From Pseudomonas extremaustralis (GTDB taxonomy: Bacteria > Pseudomonadota > Gammaproteobacteria > Pseudomonadales > Pseudomonadaceae), in NCBI RefSeq assembly GCF_900102035.1, contig NZ_LT629689.1, positions 3,394,001-3,458,000 of the forward strand: a stretch of DNA of 64,000 bases, given 5' to 3'. Shown piece by piece: positions 1 through 8,656 of this stretch. A model generated the notes under the pieces. That model searched no databases. It was not told where the DNA came from and worked only from the letters and a program-made list of their open reading frames with translations. Position 1 is the stretch's first letter. The number at the start of each line of letters is the position of its first letter. Position numbers and translations under genes: made by a program.

Positions 1-285
1 GCGGTGATCGACGTACGGCGAACCGCAACGTGCTGCTTCTTCAGCAACGATCTTGCCAGCGGAACGCTTGGTACCGACGAACAGAATCTTGTTTTTGCCC
101 TGGGCCAGGCGCTCTACGAAGGTCAGCGCTTCGTTGAACATTGGCAGGGTTTTTTCAAGGTTGATGATGTGGATCTTGTTACGCGCGCCGAAAATGTATT
201 TACCCATTTTCGGGTTCCAGTAACGGGTCTGGTGACCGAAGTGCACACCGGCCTTCAGCATATCGCGCATGTTGACTTGGGACAT
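1..285 (-). CDS. rpsB: 30S ribosomal protein S2, N-terminal part (cut by window edge)
   Basis: Ribosomal protein S2 of the small subunit, needed for S1 binding and translation initiation. The leftward reading frame starts at the ATG at 283-285 and gives 95 residues before the window ends. The N-terminus ([20 protein letters not shown]) followed by [24 protein letters not shown] sequence is diagnostic of S2, as is the later FVGTKRSA segment. The rest, and normally tsf, lie beyond the left edge. It is divergent from map, an arrangement common in Pseudomonas. A leader of roughly 140 bases separates the start codon from the likely promoter. Identification is secure; only the truncation limits it. 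Confidence 0.97.
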   Translation of the reverse strand, partial: MSQVNMRDMLKAGVHFGHQTRYWNPKMGKYIFGARNKIHIINLEKTLPMFNEALTFVERLAQGKNKILFVGTKRSAGKIVAEEAARCGSPYVDHR

Positions 286-672
286 GATAGTTCCTTAATA
301 AGTCGGGTTTGGCCTCCACGTATCCCAATGACCAACCAGCGGCATCAAGGCCTCCGGCACCCAGGTCATCGTGTCGACACGTGTGTGGATTTAAGCTCTT
401 CGGGGTATCCCCGGAAAGCGGCGCATTTTATACCACACGAAGGGCGAAAACGAAACCCGCAATCACATTTGCCGTATGCAGCCCTGGCGTAACCCTTTGA
501 ATAGAGCGAATTTAACCCCACCTGATAGACAGAAGCGATCATCAGAGGCTCATGATTTGACGCCATCGTCTGTTAGAATCGCGTTTTTTGGGGCTTGTGC
601 GGATTCTGCAACCTTTTGTCGCACACCCGTAAACCGTATTGATTTCAGCGCGTCGCGCTAGAGAGAGCCCGT
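286..672. promoter_or_regulatory. Divergent rpsB-map intergenic region
   Basis: This 387-base gene-free stretch separates two divergently transcribed genes. The left part is the rpsB leader, including a GC-rich inverted motif (CCGGGGATACCCCG on the minus strand, about 405-418) just after the predicted start of transcription. S2 operons are often autoregulated through their leader, so a regulatory RNA fold is possible but not shown. The right part holds the unassigned map promoter; TTAGAAT near 574-580 could be a -10 but no good -35 is visible. No convincing open reading frame lies here. Confidence 0.5.
427..454 (-). promoter_or_regulatory. Candidate sigma-70 promoter of rpsB
   Basis: On the minus strand a TATAAA box (427-432) sits 16 bases downstream of a weak -35, TTCGTT (449-454). 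The -10 is near-consensus and is followed by GC-rich sequence, as in stringently controlled ribosomal promoters. The distance to the rpsB start leaves a leader of roughly 140 bases. Confidence 0.5.
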
Positions 673-1467
673 ATGACCGTTACCTTGAAAACCGCCGAAG
701 ACATCGCCGGCATGCGCATCGCCGGCAAACTGGCTGCCGACGTGCTGGAAATGATCGCCGAACACGTCAAGCCCGGCGTGACCACCGAAGAGCTGGATCG
801 CATCTGCCACGACTATATCGTCAACGTGCAAAAAGCCATCCCAGCCCCACTGAACTACAAGGGCTTCCCCAAGTCGATCTGCACCTCGATCAACCATGTG
901 GTGTGCCACGGCATCCCAGGCGACAAGCCGCTCAAAGACGGCGACACCCTGAACATCGACGTCACCGTCATCAAGGATGGCTACCACGGCGACACCAGCC
1001 GCATGTTCCATGTCGGCACCGTGCCGGTCTGGGCCGAGCGCCTGTCCCAAGTCACCCAGGAATGCATGTACAAGGCCATCGAACTGGTCAAGCCCGGTTG
1101 CCGCCTGGGCGATATCGGCGAAGTGATCCAGAAGCACGCGGAAAAGAACGGCTTCTCGGTCGTGCGTGAGTTCTGTGGCCATGGCATCGGCAAGGTGTTC
1201 CACGAAGAGCCGCAGATCCTGCACTACGGCCGCGCCGGCACCGGCATGGAACTCAAAGCGGGCATGACCTTCACCATCGAACCGATGATCAACCAGGGCA
1301 AGGCCGACACCAAGGTGCTGGGCGACGGCTGGACCGCCATCACCAAGGACCGCAAGCTCTCGGCCCAGTGGGAGCATACCCTGCTGGTCACCGATACTGG
1401 CTACGAGATCTTCACCCTGCGCGCCGACGACACGATCCCGCGCATTTCGGGTGCAGCTTCGGCGTAA
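673..1467 (+). CDS. map: Type I methionine aminopeptidase
   Basis: Removes the initiator methionine from nascent proteins when the second residue is small; cytoplasmic, dimetal dependent. The 264-residue product has the usual length of the bacterial type I enzyme. The metal ligands can be placed: D96 (NIDVT), D107 (GDTSR), H170 (CGHGIG), E203 (TIEP) and E234 (QWEHT), with the conserved H79 in VVCHGIPG. The start is the ATG at 673 after a GAGAGAG-type ribosome binding site. It lies divergent from rpsB and upstream of glnD on the same strand, the standard Pseudomonas order. No anomalies. Confidence 0.97.
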   Translation: MTVTLKTAEDIAGMRIAGKLAADVLEMIAEHVKPGVTTEELDRICHDYIVNVQKAIPAPLNYKGFPKSICTSINHVVCHGIPGDKPLKDGDTLNIDVTVIKDGYHGDTSRMFHVGTVPVWAERLSQVTQECMYKAIELVKPGCRLGDIGEVIQKHAEKNGFSVVREFCGHGIGKVFHEEPQILHYGRAGTGMELKAGMTFTIEPMINQGKADTKVLGDGWTAITKDRKLSAQWEHTLLVTDTGYEIFTLRADDTIPRISGAASA

Positions 1468-1534
1468 GCAGGCTGACCAGGTTTTCCCAAGCTGTGTTGT
1501 GACTGACTGACTAGATAAAAAGGAAAGCCAATCG

Positions 1535-4237
1535 ATGCCCCAGGTGGATCCCGAACTCTTCGACCGTGGCCAGTTCCAGGCCGAACTGGCCCTGAAAGCA
1601 AGCCCCATTGCCGCTTTCAAGAAGGCTATCCGCCAGGCCCGCGAGGTGCTCGACGAGCGCTTTCGCAGCGGCCGGGACATCCGTCGGCTGATCGAGGACC
1701 GTGCCTGGTTCGTCGATAACATCCTGCAAAAGGCCTGGGAACAGTTCAGTTGGAGCGAAGACGCCGATATCGCCCTGGTGGCGGTCGGCGGCTATGGTCG
1801 CGGCGAACTGCACCCCTACTCCGACATCGACCTGCTGATCCTGCTGGACAGCGCCGACCATGAGATCTTTCGCGATTCCATCGAGCGCTTTCTGACGCTG
1901 CTGTGGGATATCGGCCTAGAAGTCGGCCAGAGCGTGCGCTCGGTGGCCGAGTGCGCCGAAGAGGCCCGTGCCGACCTCACCGTGATCACCAACCTGATGG
2001 AAAGCCGCACCATCGCCGGCCCCGAGCGCCTGCGCCAGCGCATGCTCGAAGTCACCAGCACCGCCCACATGTGGCCGAGCAAGGACTTCTTCCTGGCCAA
2101 ACGCGCCGAGCAGAAGGCCCGGCACCATAAGTACAACGATACCGAATACAACCTGGAACCGAACGTCAAAGGCTCGCCGGGCGGGCTGCGGGATATCCAG
2201 ACGATTTTGTGGGTTGCCCGTCGCCAGTACGGCACCCTGAACCTGCGGGCCCTGGCCGGCGAAGGCTTCCTGGTGGAGAGCGAAAACGCCCTGCTGGCCT
2301 CGTCCCAGGAATTCCTGTGGAAAGTGCGCTACGCCCTGCACATGCTCGCCGGACGCGCCGAAGACCGCCTGCTGTTCGACCATCAGCGCTCCATCGCCAC
2401 CCTGCTGGGGTTTGAAGGCGAAGATGCGAAGACCAGCATCGAAAGCTTCATGCAGCAGTACTACCGGGTGGTCATGAGCATTGCCCAGCTCAGCGACCTG
2501 ATCATCCAGCACTTCGAGGAAGTGATCCTGGCCCCCGAAGACGAAGCGCCGCCGCAACCGATCAATGCGCGCTTCCAACTGCACGACGGCTATATCGAGG
2601 CGCGCAACGACAACGTATTCCGCCGCACCCCGTTCGCCATGCTGGAAATCTTCGTGCTCATGGCCCAGCAGCCGGAAATCAAAGGCGTGCGCGCCGACAC
2701 CATCCGCCTGCTGAGGGAAAACCGTCACCTGATCGACGACGACTTCCGCCACGACATTCGCAACACCAGCCTGTTCATCGAGCTGTTCAAATGCAAGATC
2801 GGCATCCACCGCAACCTGCGACGGATGAACCGTTACGGCATTCTCGGGCTCTACCTGCCGGAGTTCGGCTTTATCGTCGGGCAGATGCAGCACGACCTGT
2901 TCCACATTTATACGGTGGACGCCCACACCCTGAACCTGATCAAGCACCTGCGTAAGCTGCAGTACACCCAGGTGTCAGAGAAATTCCCGCTGGCCAGCAA
3001 GCTCATGGCCAAGCTGCCCAAGCCGGAACTGATCTACCTGGCCGGCCTGTACCACGACATCGGCAAAGGCCGGCACGGCGACCATTCGGAGGTCGGCGCG
3101 GTCGACGCCGAGGCATTCTGCCAGCGCCACCAGTTGCCATTGTGGGACAGCCGCCTGATCGTCTGGCTGGTGCAGAACCACTTGGTGATGTCGACCACCG
3201 CCCAGCGCAAGGACTTGTCCGACCCCCAGGTCATCCACGACTTCGCGCAGATCGTCGGCGACGAAACCCGCCTCGACTACCTGTACGTGCTGACCGTCTC
3301 CGACATCAACGCCACCAACCCGACGCTGTGGAACTCCTGGCGCGCCAGCCTGTTGCGCCAGCTCTACACCGAAACCAAGCGCGCCTTGCGCCGAGGCCTG
3401 GAAAATCCGGTGGACCGCGAAGAGCAGATCCGCCGCACCCAAAGCGCGGCCCTGGATATCCTGGTGCGCGGCGGCAACGACCCGGATGATGTCGAGCAGC
3501 TGTGGTCGCAGTTGGGCGACGACTATTTCCTGCGCCACACCGCTGGCGATGTCGCCTGGCACACCGACGCCATTCTGCAACAGCCGGCCGATGGTGGCCC
3601 GCTGGTGCTGATCAAGGAAACCACCCAGCGCGAGTTCGAGGGCGGCACACAGATCTTCATCTATGCGCCCGACCAGCACGACTTCTTCGCCGTGACCGTG
3701 GCCGCCATGGACCAGCTCAACCTGAACATCCATGACGCCCGGGTGATCACCTCCAGCAGCCAGTTCACCCTCGACACCTACATCGTGCTCGACACCGAGG
3801 GCGAGTCCATCGGCGACAATCCGGCGCGGGTGAAAAAGATCCGCGAAGGCCTGACCGAAGCGCTGCGCAACCCGGATGACTACCCGACCATCATCCAGCG
3901 CCGGGTACCGCGCCAGCTCAAGCACTTCGCTTTCGCGCCCCAGGTGACCATCTCCAACGACGCACAGCGCCCGGTGACGGTGCTCGAGCTCAGCGCCCCG
4001 GACCGCCCAGGCCTGCTGGCGCGGGTCGGCGGGATCTTCCTGGAGTTCGACCTGTCGTTACAGAACGCCAAGATCGCGACCCTCGGCGAGCGCGTGGAAG
4101 ACGTGTTCTTCATTACCGATGCGGATAACCAGCCGTTGTCCGACCCTGAGCTGTGCCGGCGCTTGCAGGAAGCCATCGTCCAACAGTTGAGCGTCAACCA
4201 GGAAAGCGGCGTGGAGCCATCGCGCCTGAGTATCTGA
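1535..4237 (+). CDS. glnD: [Protein-PII] uridylyltransferase / uridylyl-removing enzyme
   Basis: Bifunctional nitrogen sensor that uridylylates PII (GlnK/GlnB) when glutamine is low and removes UMP when it is high. The 900-residue protein shows all expected parts: the nucleotidyltransferase motif [15 protein letters not shown] (about 85-99, acidic pair D97/D99), an HD hydrolase motif around residue 506 ([13 protein letters not shown]), and two C-terminal ACT domains, one starting near 710 and one near 814 ([15 protein letters not shown]), which sense glutamine. An AAGGAAA ribosome binding site precedes the ATG at 1535. It sits between map and dapC, the usual neighbourhood. Confidence 0.97.
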   Translation: MPQVDPELFDRGQFQAELALKASPIAAFKKAIRQAREVLDERFRSGRDIRRLIEDRAWFVDNILQKAWEQFSWSEDADIALVAVGGYGRGELHPYSDIDLLILLDSADHEIFRDSIERFLTLLWDIGLEVGQSVRSVAECAEEARADLTVITNLMESRTIAGPERLRQRMLEVTSTAHMWPSKDFFLAKRAEQKARHHKYNDTEYNLEPNVKGSPGGLRDIQTILWVARRQYGTLNLRALAGEGFLVESENALLASSQEFLWKVRYALHMLAGRAEDRLLFDHQRSIATLLGFEGEDAKTSIESFMQQYYRVVMSIAQLSDLIIQHFEEVILAPEDEAPPQPINARFQLHDGYIEARNDNVFRRTPFAMLEIFVLMAQQPEIKGVRADTIRLLRENRHLIDDDFRHDIRNTSLFIELFKCKIGIHRNLRRMNRYGILGLYLPEFGFIVGQMQHDLFHIYTVDAHTLNLIKHLRKLQYTQVSEKFPLASKLMAKLPKPELIYLAGLYHDIGKGRHGDHSEVGAVDAEAFCQRHQLPLWDSRLIVWLVQNHLVMSTTAQRKDLSDPQVIHDFAQIVGDETRLDYLYVLTVSDINATNPTLWNSWRASLLRQLYTETKRALRRGLENPVDREEQIRRTQSAALDILVRGGNDPDDVEQLWSQLGDDYFLRHTAGDVAWHTDAILQQPADGGPLVLIKETTQREFEGGTQIFIYAPDQHDFFAVTVAAMDQLNLNIHDARVITSSSQFTLDTYIVLDTEGESIGDNPARVKKIREGLTEALRNPDDYPTIIQRRVPRQLKHFAFAPQVTISNDAQRPVTVLELSAPDRPGLLARVGGIFLEFDLSLQNAKIATLGERVEDVFFITDADNQPLSDPELCRRLQEAIVQQLSVNQESGVEPSRLSI

Positions 4238-4282
4238 TCGAAAGCCCTTTTTAGCTTCCAATGAATTGAACGAGATCCACCG

Positions 4283-5482
4283 ATGAACAACGCCCTGAAC
4301 CAGCTGCAGCCCTACCCGTTCGAAAAACTGCGCGCCCTGCTGGGCAGCGTCACGCCAAACCCGGACAAGCGCCCGATCGCGCTGTCCATCGGCGAACCCA
4401 AGCACAAATCCCCGGCGTTCGTCGCCGAGGCCCTGAGCAACAATCTCGACCAGATGGCGGTGTACCCGACCACCCTGGGCATCCCGGCCCTGCGCGAAGC
4501 GATTGCTGCCTGGTGCGAACGTCGCTTCAACGTGCCCAAAGGCTGGCTGGACCCGGCGCGCAATATCCTGCCGGTCAACGGCACCCGCGAAGCGCTGTTC
4601 GCCTTCACCCAGACCGTGGTCAACCGTAGCGACGATGCGCTGGTGGTCAGCCCGAACCCGTTCTATCAAATCTACGAAGGCGCCGCGTTCCTGGCCGGGG
4701 CCAAGCCGCATTACCTGCCCTGCCTCGACGAAAACGGCTTCAACCCGGATTTCGATGCGGTCTCGCCCGACATCTGGAGACGCTGCCAGATCCTGTTCCT
4801 GTGCTCCCCAGGCAACCCGACCGGCGCCTTGATCCCGGTCGACACCCTGAAAAAACTCATCGCCCTGGCCGACGAATACGACTTCGTGATCGCCGCCGAC
4901 GAGTGCTACAGCGAACTCTACTTCGACGAACAGACCCCGCCGCCGGGCCTGCTCAGCGCCTGTGTCGAGCTGGGCCGCCAGGACTTCAAGCGTTGCGTGG
5001 TGTTCCATAGCCTGTCCAAGCGCTCCAACCTGCCGGGCCTGCGCTCCGGCTTCGTGGCCGGCGACGCGGATATCCTCAAGGGCTTCTTGCTGTACCGCAC
5101 CTACCATGGCTGCGCGATGCCAGTGCAAACCCAGCTGGCCAGCATCGCCGCCTGGCAGGACGAAGCCCACGTGCGGGCCAACCGTGACCTGTATCGCGAA
5201 AAATTCGACGCAGTGCTGGCGATTCTCAAGCCGGTGCTGGACGTGCAAAACCCGGATGGCAGCTTCTACCTGTGGCCGAATGTGAATGGCGACGATGCTG
5301 CGTTCTGCCGCGACCTGTTCATGGAAGAGCACGTGACCGTGGTGCCGGGCTCGTACCTGTCACGGGAGGTCGACGGCGTCAACCCCGGCGCCGGGCGTGT
5401 GCGCATGGCCCTGGTCGCGCCATTGGCGGAGTGCGTGGAAGCGGCTGAGCGGATTCGCGACTTTATTCAGCGTCGTCGGTAA
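4283..5482 (+). CDS. dapC: Succinyldiaminopimelate transaminase
   Basis: PLP-dependent class I/II aminotransferase of lysine and peptidoglycan precursor synthesis; converts N-succinyl-2-amino-6-ketopimelate to N-succinyl-LL-diaminopimelate with glutamate. The 399-residue protein carries the fold-type I motifs: CSPGNPTG, the aspartate in AADECYSELYFD, and the PLP-binding lysine K246 in HSLSKRSNLPGLRSG. The N-terminus NQLQPYPFEKLRALL is typical of the DapC subfamily rather than ArgD. Its place just after glnD and near dapD and dapE supports the assignment. A rho-independent terminator follows the stop codon. Confidence 0.94.
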   Translation: MNNALNQLQPYPFEKLRALLGSVTPNPDKRPIALSIGEPKHKSPAFVAEALSNNLDQMAVYPTTLGIPALREAIAAWCERRFNVPKGWLDPARNILPVNGTREALFAFTQTVVNRSDDALVVSPNPFYQIYEGAAFLAGAKPHYLPCLDENGFNPDFDAVSPDIWRRCQILFLCSPGNPTGALIPVDTLKKLIALADEYDFVIAADECYSELYFDEQTPPPGLLSACVELGRQDFKRCVVFHSLSKRSNLPGLRSGFVAGDADILKGFLLYRTYHGCAMPVQTQLASIAAWQDEAHVRANRDLYREKFDAVLAILKPVLDVQNPDGSFYLWPNVNGDDAAFCRDLFMEEHVTVVPGSYLSREVDGVNPGAGRVRMALVAPLAECVEAAERIRDFIQRRR

Positions 5483-5489
5483 GAGATGC

Positions 5490-5523
5490 AAGCAGCCCGG
5501 CGAATCAGGCTGGGCTTGTTTTC
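5490..5523 (+). terminator. Terminator downstream of dapC
   Basis: An imperfect stem (AAGC-AGCC pairing with GGCTGGGCTT, small bulge) is followed by TTGTTTTC. It falls directly after the dapC stop and before the convergent toxin gene, so it probably ends the map-glnD-dapC direction of transcription. Confidence 0.6.
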
Positions 5524-5532
5524 AATGTCGTC

Positions 5533-6048
5533 TTACTCTTCCTCGGTACCTGTCGCCGCGTCATCAAGATGTAGCCCCTCGCATACGGCTATCAGTTCAG
5601 CAAAAGAGTTTGGCATTTTCCCGCCTTTCAACATCGCTGTAAAAACGGCGTAGACGTCGTTTTTATCACCAGCCTTTCGAAGGGTTCGCTCATCATTCAG
5701 CCAGGCGTAAATGATGGTCTTCGGCGCCTCCGATCTGAACTGAAAGAACAATCGATAACGCGGCAAGAGCCCCTGCTTTTTCACCCGAAACCAATGCAAG
5801 AACTCGCGCCCCAGGGTCTTGCCTTGCCGATAACAAGGATGCGCCGGGTTAGCAGGAACGGTTCGCAGAACGTTACCGGTTACAGCATCAAACAACTTAT
5901 ACGCAGGGTGATGATGAAAGCCTTCAGGGTCGCTGATTGCGGCTCGCTCTATATCAGCGGTAAGTTCCTCCAGACGTAGAACGAAAAACGGGTGGGCATA
6001 AAGCGCCCACCCGTTTTCGATATGAACAGTACTTTCAGTCACGCTCAA
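5533..6048 (-). CDS. yhaV: YhaV-family toxin (type II toxin-antitoxin, RelE-fold ribonuclease)
   Basis: Likely translation-linked mRNA endonuclease. The 171-residue product resembles E. coli YhaV along most of its length: an N-terminal NGWALYAHPFF, a central RQGKTLG-HWFRVKK, the core RYRLFFQF, and YAWLNDERTLRKAG followed by YAVFTAMLKGG. These are the segments I associate with the family, including the RYRLFF strand and WLNDE-TLR motif. The start codon overlaps the stop of the upstream antitoxin by 4 bases (ATGA), the usual coupling in such operons. The C-terminus is extended by an acidic tail (DDAATGTEEE). Base composition is visibly more AT-rich than the flanking dap genes, suggesting acquisition. 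Confidence 0.88.
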   Translation of the reverse strand: MSVTESTVHIENGWALYAHPFFVLRLEELTADIERAAISDPEGFHHHPAYKLFDAVTGNVLRTVPANPAHPCYRQGKTLGREFLHWFRVKKQGLLPRYRLFFQFRSEAPKTIIYAWLNDERTLRKAGDKNDVYAVFTAMLKGGKMPNSFAELIAVCEGLHLDDAATGTEEE

Positions 6049-6245
6049 CCTTCTTGCAGCTCACGACGCCGATTGGCGTCTGCCTTGGCGCGAAGCGTTT
6101 CAATTCGTTGCACCAAACCACGAGAGAGGGGCTGGACACTGTCTGGATTTGCCTTGATATCGTCATCAAGCAACTCCAGAAACCCTACGCCAGCCTGCAA
6201 CTCCGCTTTCTTTTCGGTAAACGAGACGACATTGCTTTTAGACAT
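6045..6245 (-). CDS. Short PrlF-like antitoxin lacking the AbrB-type DNA-binding domain
   Basis: Small protein of 66 residues directly upstream of, and overlapping, the yhaV toxin gene. The start chosen is the ATG at 6243-6245 because GGAGAGAGG lies just before it; an upstream ATG-like start at 6278 would add 11 residues without a good ribosome binding site. The stretch GFLELLDDDIKANPDSVQPL closely matches the C-terminal part of E. coli PrlF (FLRFLDADIQNNP...RPF as I recall it). PrlF normally has an N-terminal swapped-hairpin AbrB domain of about 50 residues; here only some 25 unrelated residues (MSKSNVVSFTEKKAELQAGV) precede the motif. It therefore looks like the toxin-binding half alone, with a basic C-terminal tail. 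Autoregulation through the usual domain would not be possible. Confidence 0.8.
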   Translation of the reverse strand: MSKSNVVSFTEKKAELQAGVGFLELLDDDIKANPDSVQPLSRGLVQRIETLRAKADANRRRELQEG

Positions 6246-6295
6246 GACCTCTCTCCATAAAATTTTGCGCTTCAGCACACCGGATCGCTAAAGAA

Positions 6296-6315
6296 TCAAT
6301 GTAGGACACTATTGA
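6296..6315. promoter_or_regulatory. Inverted repeat upstream of the toxin-antitoxin operon
   Basis: TCAAT and ATTGA form perfect 5-base arms around 10 bases, about 50 bases upstream of the antitoxin start. It could be an operator or chance; the flanking region is AT-rich. The gap 6246-6417 otherwise shows only a possible TTGATT/TATGTT promoter on the minus strand near its far end. Confidence 0.25.
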
Positions 6316-6417
6316 GCACAAGGAGGGCATTTAACACCATAAAAGCACCCAAGTGACGCTACCCCGATAGATGGGCAAGCCAACATAGCTTGGATCGAGG
6401 ATAGCAATCAAAGCTGA

Positions 6418-8061
6418 TCATTTGACGTGACCCAGATTCGCCTCTGTCATATCCAGATCCGCCAACACTTCCCTCAATACGTCATCACCGATCCGGTGGT
6501 GACGACTCAAGCTGTACAACTCCAGACGCTGGGCACGCAGGGCCTTGAGCCGCAGTTTGCGTTCGAGCAGATCCATCTGCTGTGCCAGCGCCTGGGCTTC
6601 GGCCGAATCGTTGAACACCTGCAACTGATGCCGATATTCCGACATCAGTCGCGCCCTGAGTTCGGTGGCCAGTGCTGCCTGGGCGGCGTCGGAGTTTTCC
6701 ACCTCGGCAGGTTCTTCCGTCTCCAGGGCATGGATCGCCGCCACGGCGGTCTTCTTCCAAGCCTCGCGCACTTCGTTGCGGCGCTTCTCGTCCGGGCTAT
6801 TTTCGATACCGCGCAACAGCAGCGGCAGGGCAATACACGCGGCAATCAGCGACAGTAGGATCACCCCCGCGGCGATGAAGATCAGCAGGTCGCGCTCGGG
6901 AAAGTCCTTGCCCCGCGCCAGCAGCAAAGGCACCGACATCACACCGGCCAGGGTCACGGCACCGCGCACGCCACCGACGGTCAATAGCCAGCAGGAGCGT
7001 GCGGTGGGCACCAGGGTCAGTTCACTTCTCCCACGCAGACGGCGAAGTACTCCCGACAAACGCCAGATGCTTTGTACCCAGATAAAGCGCAACACCAGCA
7101 ACACCAGGAAGATCGCGATCACATCCAGGCAGCGATACAACAAGGTTGGCCACAACGTCGGTTCATGACTGACCACCGCCTTGACGATGTCCGGCAGTTG
7201 CAGCCCCAGCAGCAGGAAGATCAGGCCGTTGAAGGCAAACTCCAGCAACGACCAGACACTGCGGTTGAGCAGGCGTGTACTGGTCTGGCGTGGCAACAGG
7301 TCGAGCCAGCTTTGCATCATCCCCGCCGCGACCGCCGACAAAATACCCGATGCGCCCAGACGTTCGGCCAGTACATAGGCAGCAAACGGCAGTAGCAACA
7401 TGAACACCACGTGGGTCGCCGGATCATCCCAACCCCGGGCGACCATCCACGCGCGCAGGCGACCGACCAGCCAGCTCAACGCCACACCGACCGCCAGGCC
7501 ACCCATGGCGACCAGCACAAAGGTCAGGCTGGCGTCCGCCAGGGAAAATACCCCGGTCAACGCCGCCGCCAGGGCGAACTTGAAGGTCACCAGGCCCGAA
7601 GCATCATTCATCAAGGCCTCGCCCTGGAGCATGTGCATCAGCGGTGTCGGCAAACGGTTCTGGGAAATGGCCGACACCGCCACGGCATCCGTCGGCGACA
7701 GCACGGCCGCCAGGGCGAAGGCCACCGGCAACGGGATCGAAGGCAATATCCAATGGATGAAATAACCGGCACCGACCACGGTAAACAGCACCAGCCCCAC
7801 GGCCAACGTGAGGATCGGGCCGCGCAGGCGCCACAACTCGCGCTTGGGCATGCGCCAGCCATCGGAGAACAACAGGGGCGGCAGGAACAGAAACAGGAAC
7901 AGCTCCGGGTCCAGCGCCACATGCAAACCCAGGGTCGGCCAAGCGAGCAAGGCACCCGCGCCAATCTGCACCAGCGGCAGCGGCAGAGGAATGATCCGTC
8001 CGACCAGACGCGAAACGCTGACCAACATCAGCAGGATAAGAACGGTGTAGGCGGTTTGCAT
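6418..8061 (-). CDS. CPA1-family Na+/H+ antiporter
   Basis: Inner-membrane cation/proton exchanger. The 547-residue protein begins with MQTAYTVLILLMLVSVSRLV, opening a run of about 12 hydrophobic segments, and ends with a charged cytoplasmic tail of some 140 residues (from about 410). Family motifs visible are LFSDGWRMPKRELW near the start of TM3, the ALSPTDAVAV-like sequence (AAVLSPTDAVAVSAI) and EALMNDASGLVTF, which contains the transport-site ND pair. The reading frame stays open further upstream to 8151, but residues before 8061 are polar and unlike a membrane protein, so the ATG at 8059-8061 is preferred. In P. aeruginosa a gene of this type also follows dapC. Exact substrate (Na+, K+) cannot be told. 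Confidence 0.88.
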   Translation of the reverse strand: MQTAYTVLILLMLVSVSRLVGRIIPLPLPLVQIGAGALLAWPTLGLHVALDPELFLFLFLPPLLFSDGWRMPKRELWRLRGPILTLAVGLVLFTVVGAGYFIHWILPSIPLPVAFALAAVLSPTDAVAVSAISQNRLPTPLMHMLQGEALMNDASGLVTFKFALAAALTGVFSLADASLTFVLVAMGGLAVGVALSWLVGRLRAWMVARGWDDPATHVVFMLLLPFAAYVLAERLGASGILSAVAAGMMQSWLDLLPRQTSTRLLNRSVWSLLEFAFNGLIFLLLGLQLPDIVKAVVSHEPTLWPTLLYRCLDVIAIFLVLLVLRFIWVQSIWRLSGVLRRLRGRSELTLVPTARSCWLLTVGGVRGAVTLAGVMSVPLLLARGKDFPERDLLIFIAAGVILLSLIAACIALPLLLRGIENSPDEKRRNEVREAWKKTAVAAIHALETEEPAEVENSDAAQAALATELRARLMSEYRHQLQVFNDSAEAQALAQQMDLLERKLRLKALRAQRLELYSLSRHHRIGDDVLREVLADLDMTEANLGHVK

Positions 8062-8261
8062 AACGCGGGTTTCCCGGACAATCGACTCGCAACGACACAC
8101 ATCAGGCAACAACTCGCCGTTGAAGTGCCATATTAGCCGCCTATGCTGCACGATGGCTTTTGCACAAACGTCGCACGATGCTGACGAGCGGCACTCAAAG
8201 CCGCTGGTCGTGGCATAATCCGTGACCTTTGAATTTCATTCGTCCAGAAGGGGGCAATTCC

Positions 8262-8624
8262 TTGACCGTTTCAAGTAAAACGTTGCACCTTTTCGGCATT
8301 AAAGCCTGCGACACCATGAAAAAGGCGCGCACCTGGCTCGATGAGCACGGGGTGAGCTATGAGTTCCACGACTACAAAACGGCCGGCATCGACCGCGAAC
8401 ACTTGACCCAATGGTGCGACGAGCACGGTTGGCAGGTGGTTTTGAATCGTGCGGGCACCACCTTTCGCAAACTCGAAGACGAACGCAAAGCCGATCTCGA
8501 TCAGTCGAAAGCCATTGAATTGATGCTCGCGCAACCTTCGATGATCAAGCGCCCGGTGCTTGATCTCGGTGACAGAACCCTGATTGGCTTCAAGCCAGAT
8601 AGTTATTCGGCGGCCCTCAAGTAG
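8262..8624 (+). CDS. ArsC/Spx-family thioredoxin-fold protein (YffB type)
   Basis: 120-residue protein of the arsenate-reductase-like family. The sequence LHLFGIKACDTMKKARTWLDEHG has the single N-terminal cysteine in the KACDTMKKA context of YffB/YfgD-like proteins, and the middle (NRAGTTFRKLEDERKADLD) and end (MIKRPVLDLGDRTLIGF) fit the family. Real substrate is unknown for this branch; arsenate reduction should not be assumed. The TTG at 8262 is taken as the start because AGAAGGGGG lies 7 bases upstream; another TTG at 8229 lacks such a site. It is 32 bases upstream of dapD on the same strand and probably co-transcribed, a long-conserved pairing in proteobacteria. Confidence 0.85.
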   Translation: MTVSSKTLHLFGIKACDTMKKARTWLDEHGVSYEFHDYKTAGIDREHLTQWCDEHGWQVVLNRAGTTFRKLEDERKADLDQSKAIELMLAQPSMIKRPVLDLGDRTLIGFKPDSYSAALK

Positions 8625-8656
8625 GCCAGCCATTCCATTTTTGTAGAGGTAACAGC

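Noticed and set aside
556..580. TTGACG...TAGAAT as a map promoter
   Set aside because: Spacing of 11 bases is too short for sigma-70; alternative -35 not convincing.
8229..8261. TTG start at 8229 for the ArsC-family gene
   Set aside because: The TTG at 8262 has AGAAGGGGG at proper spacing; the added residues are not family-like.
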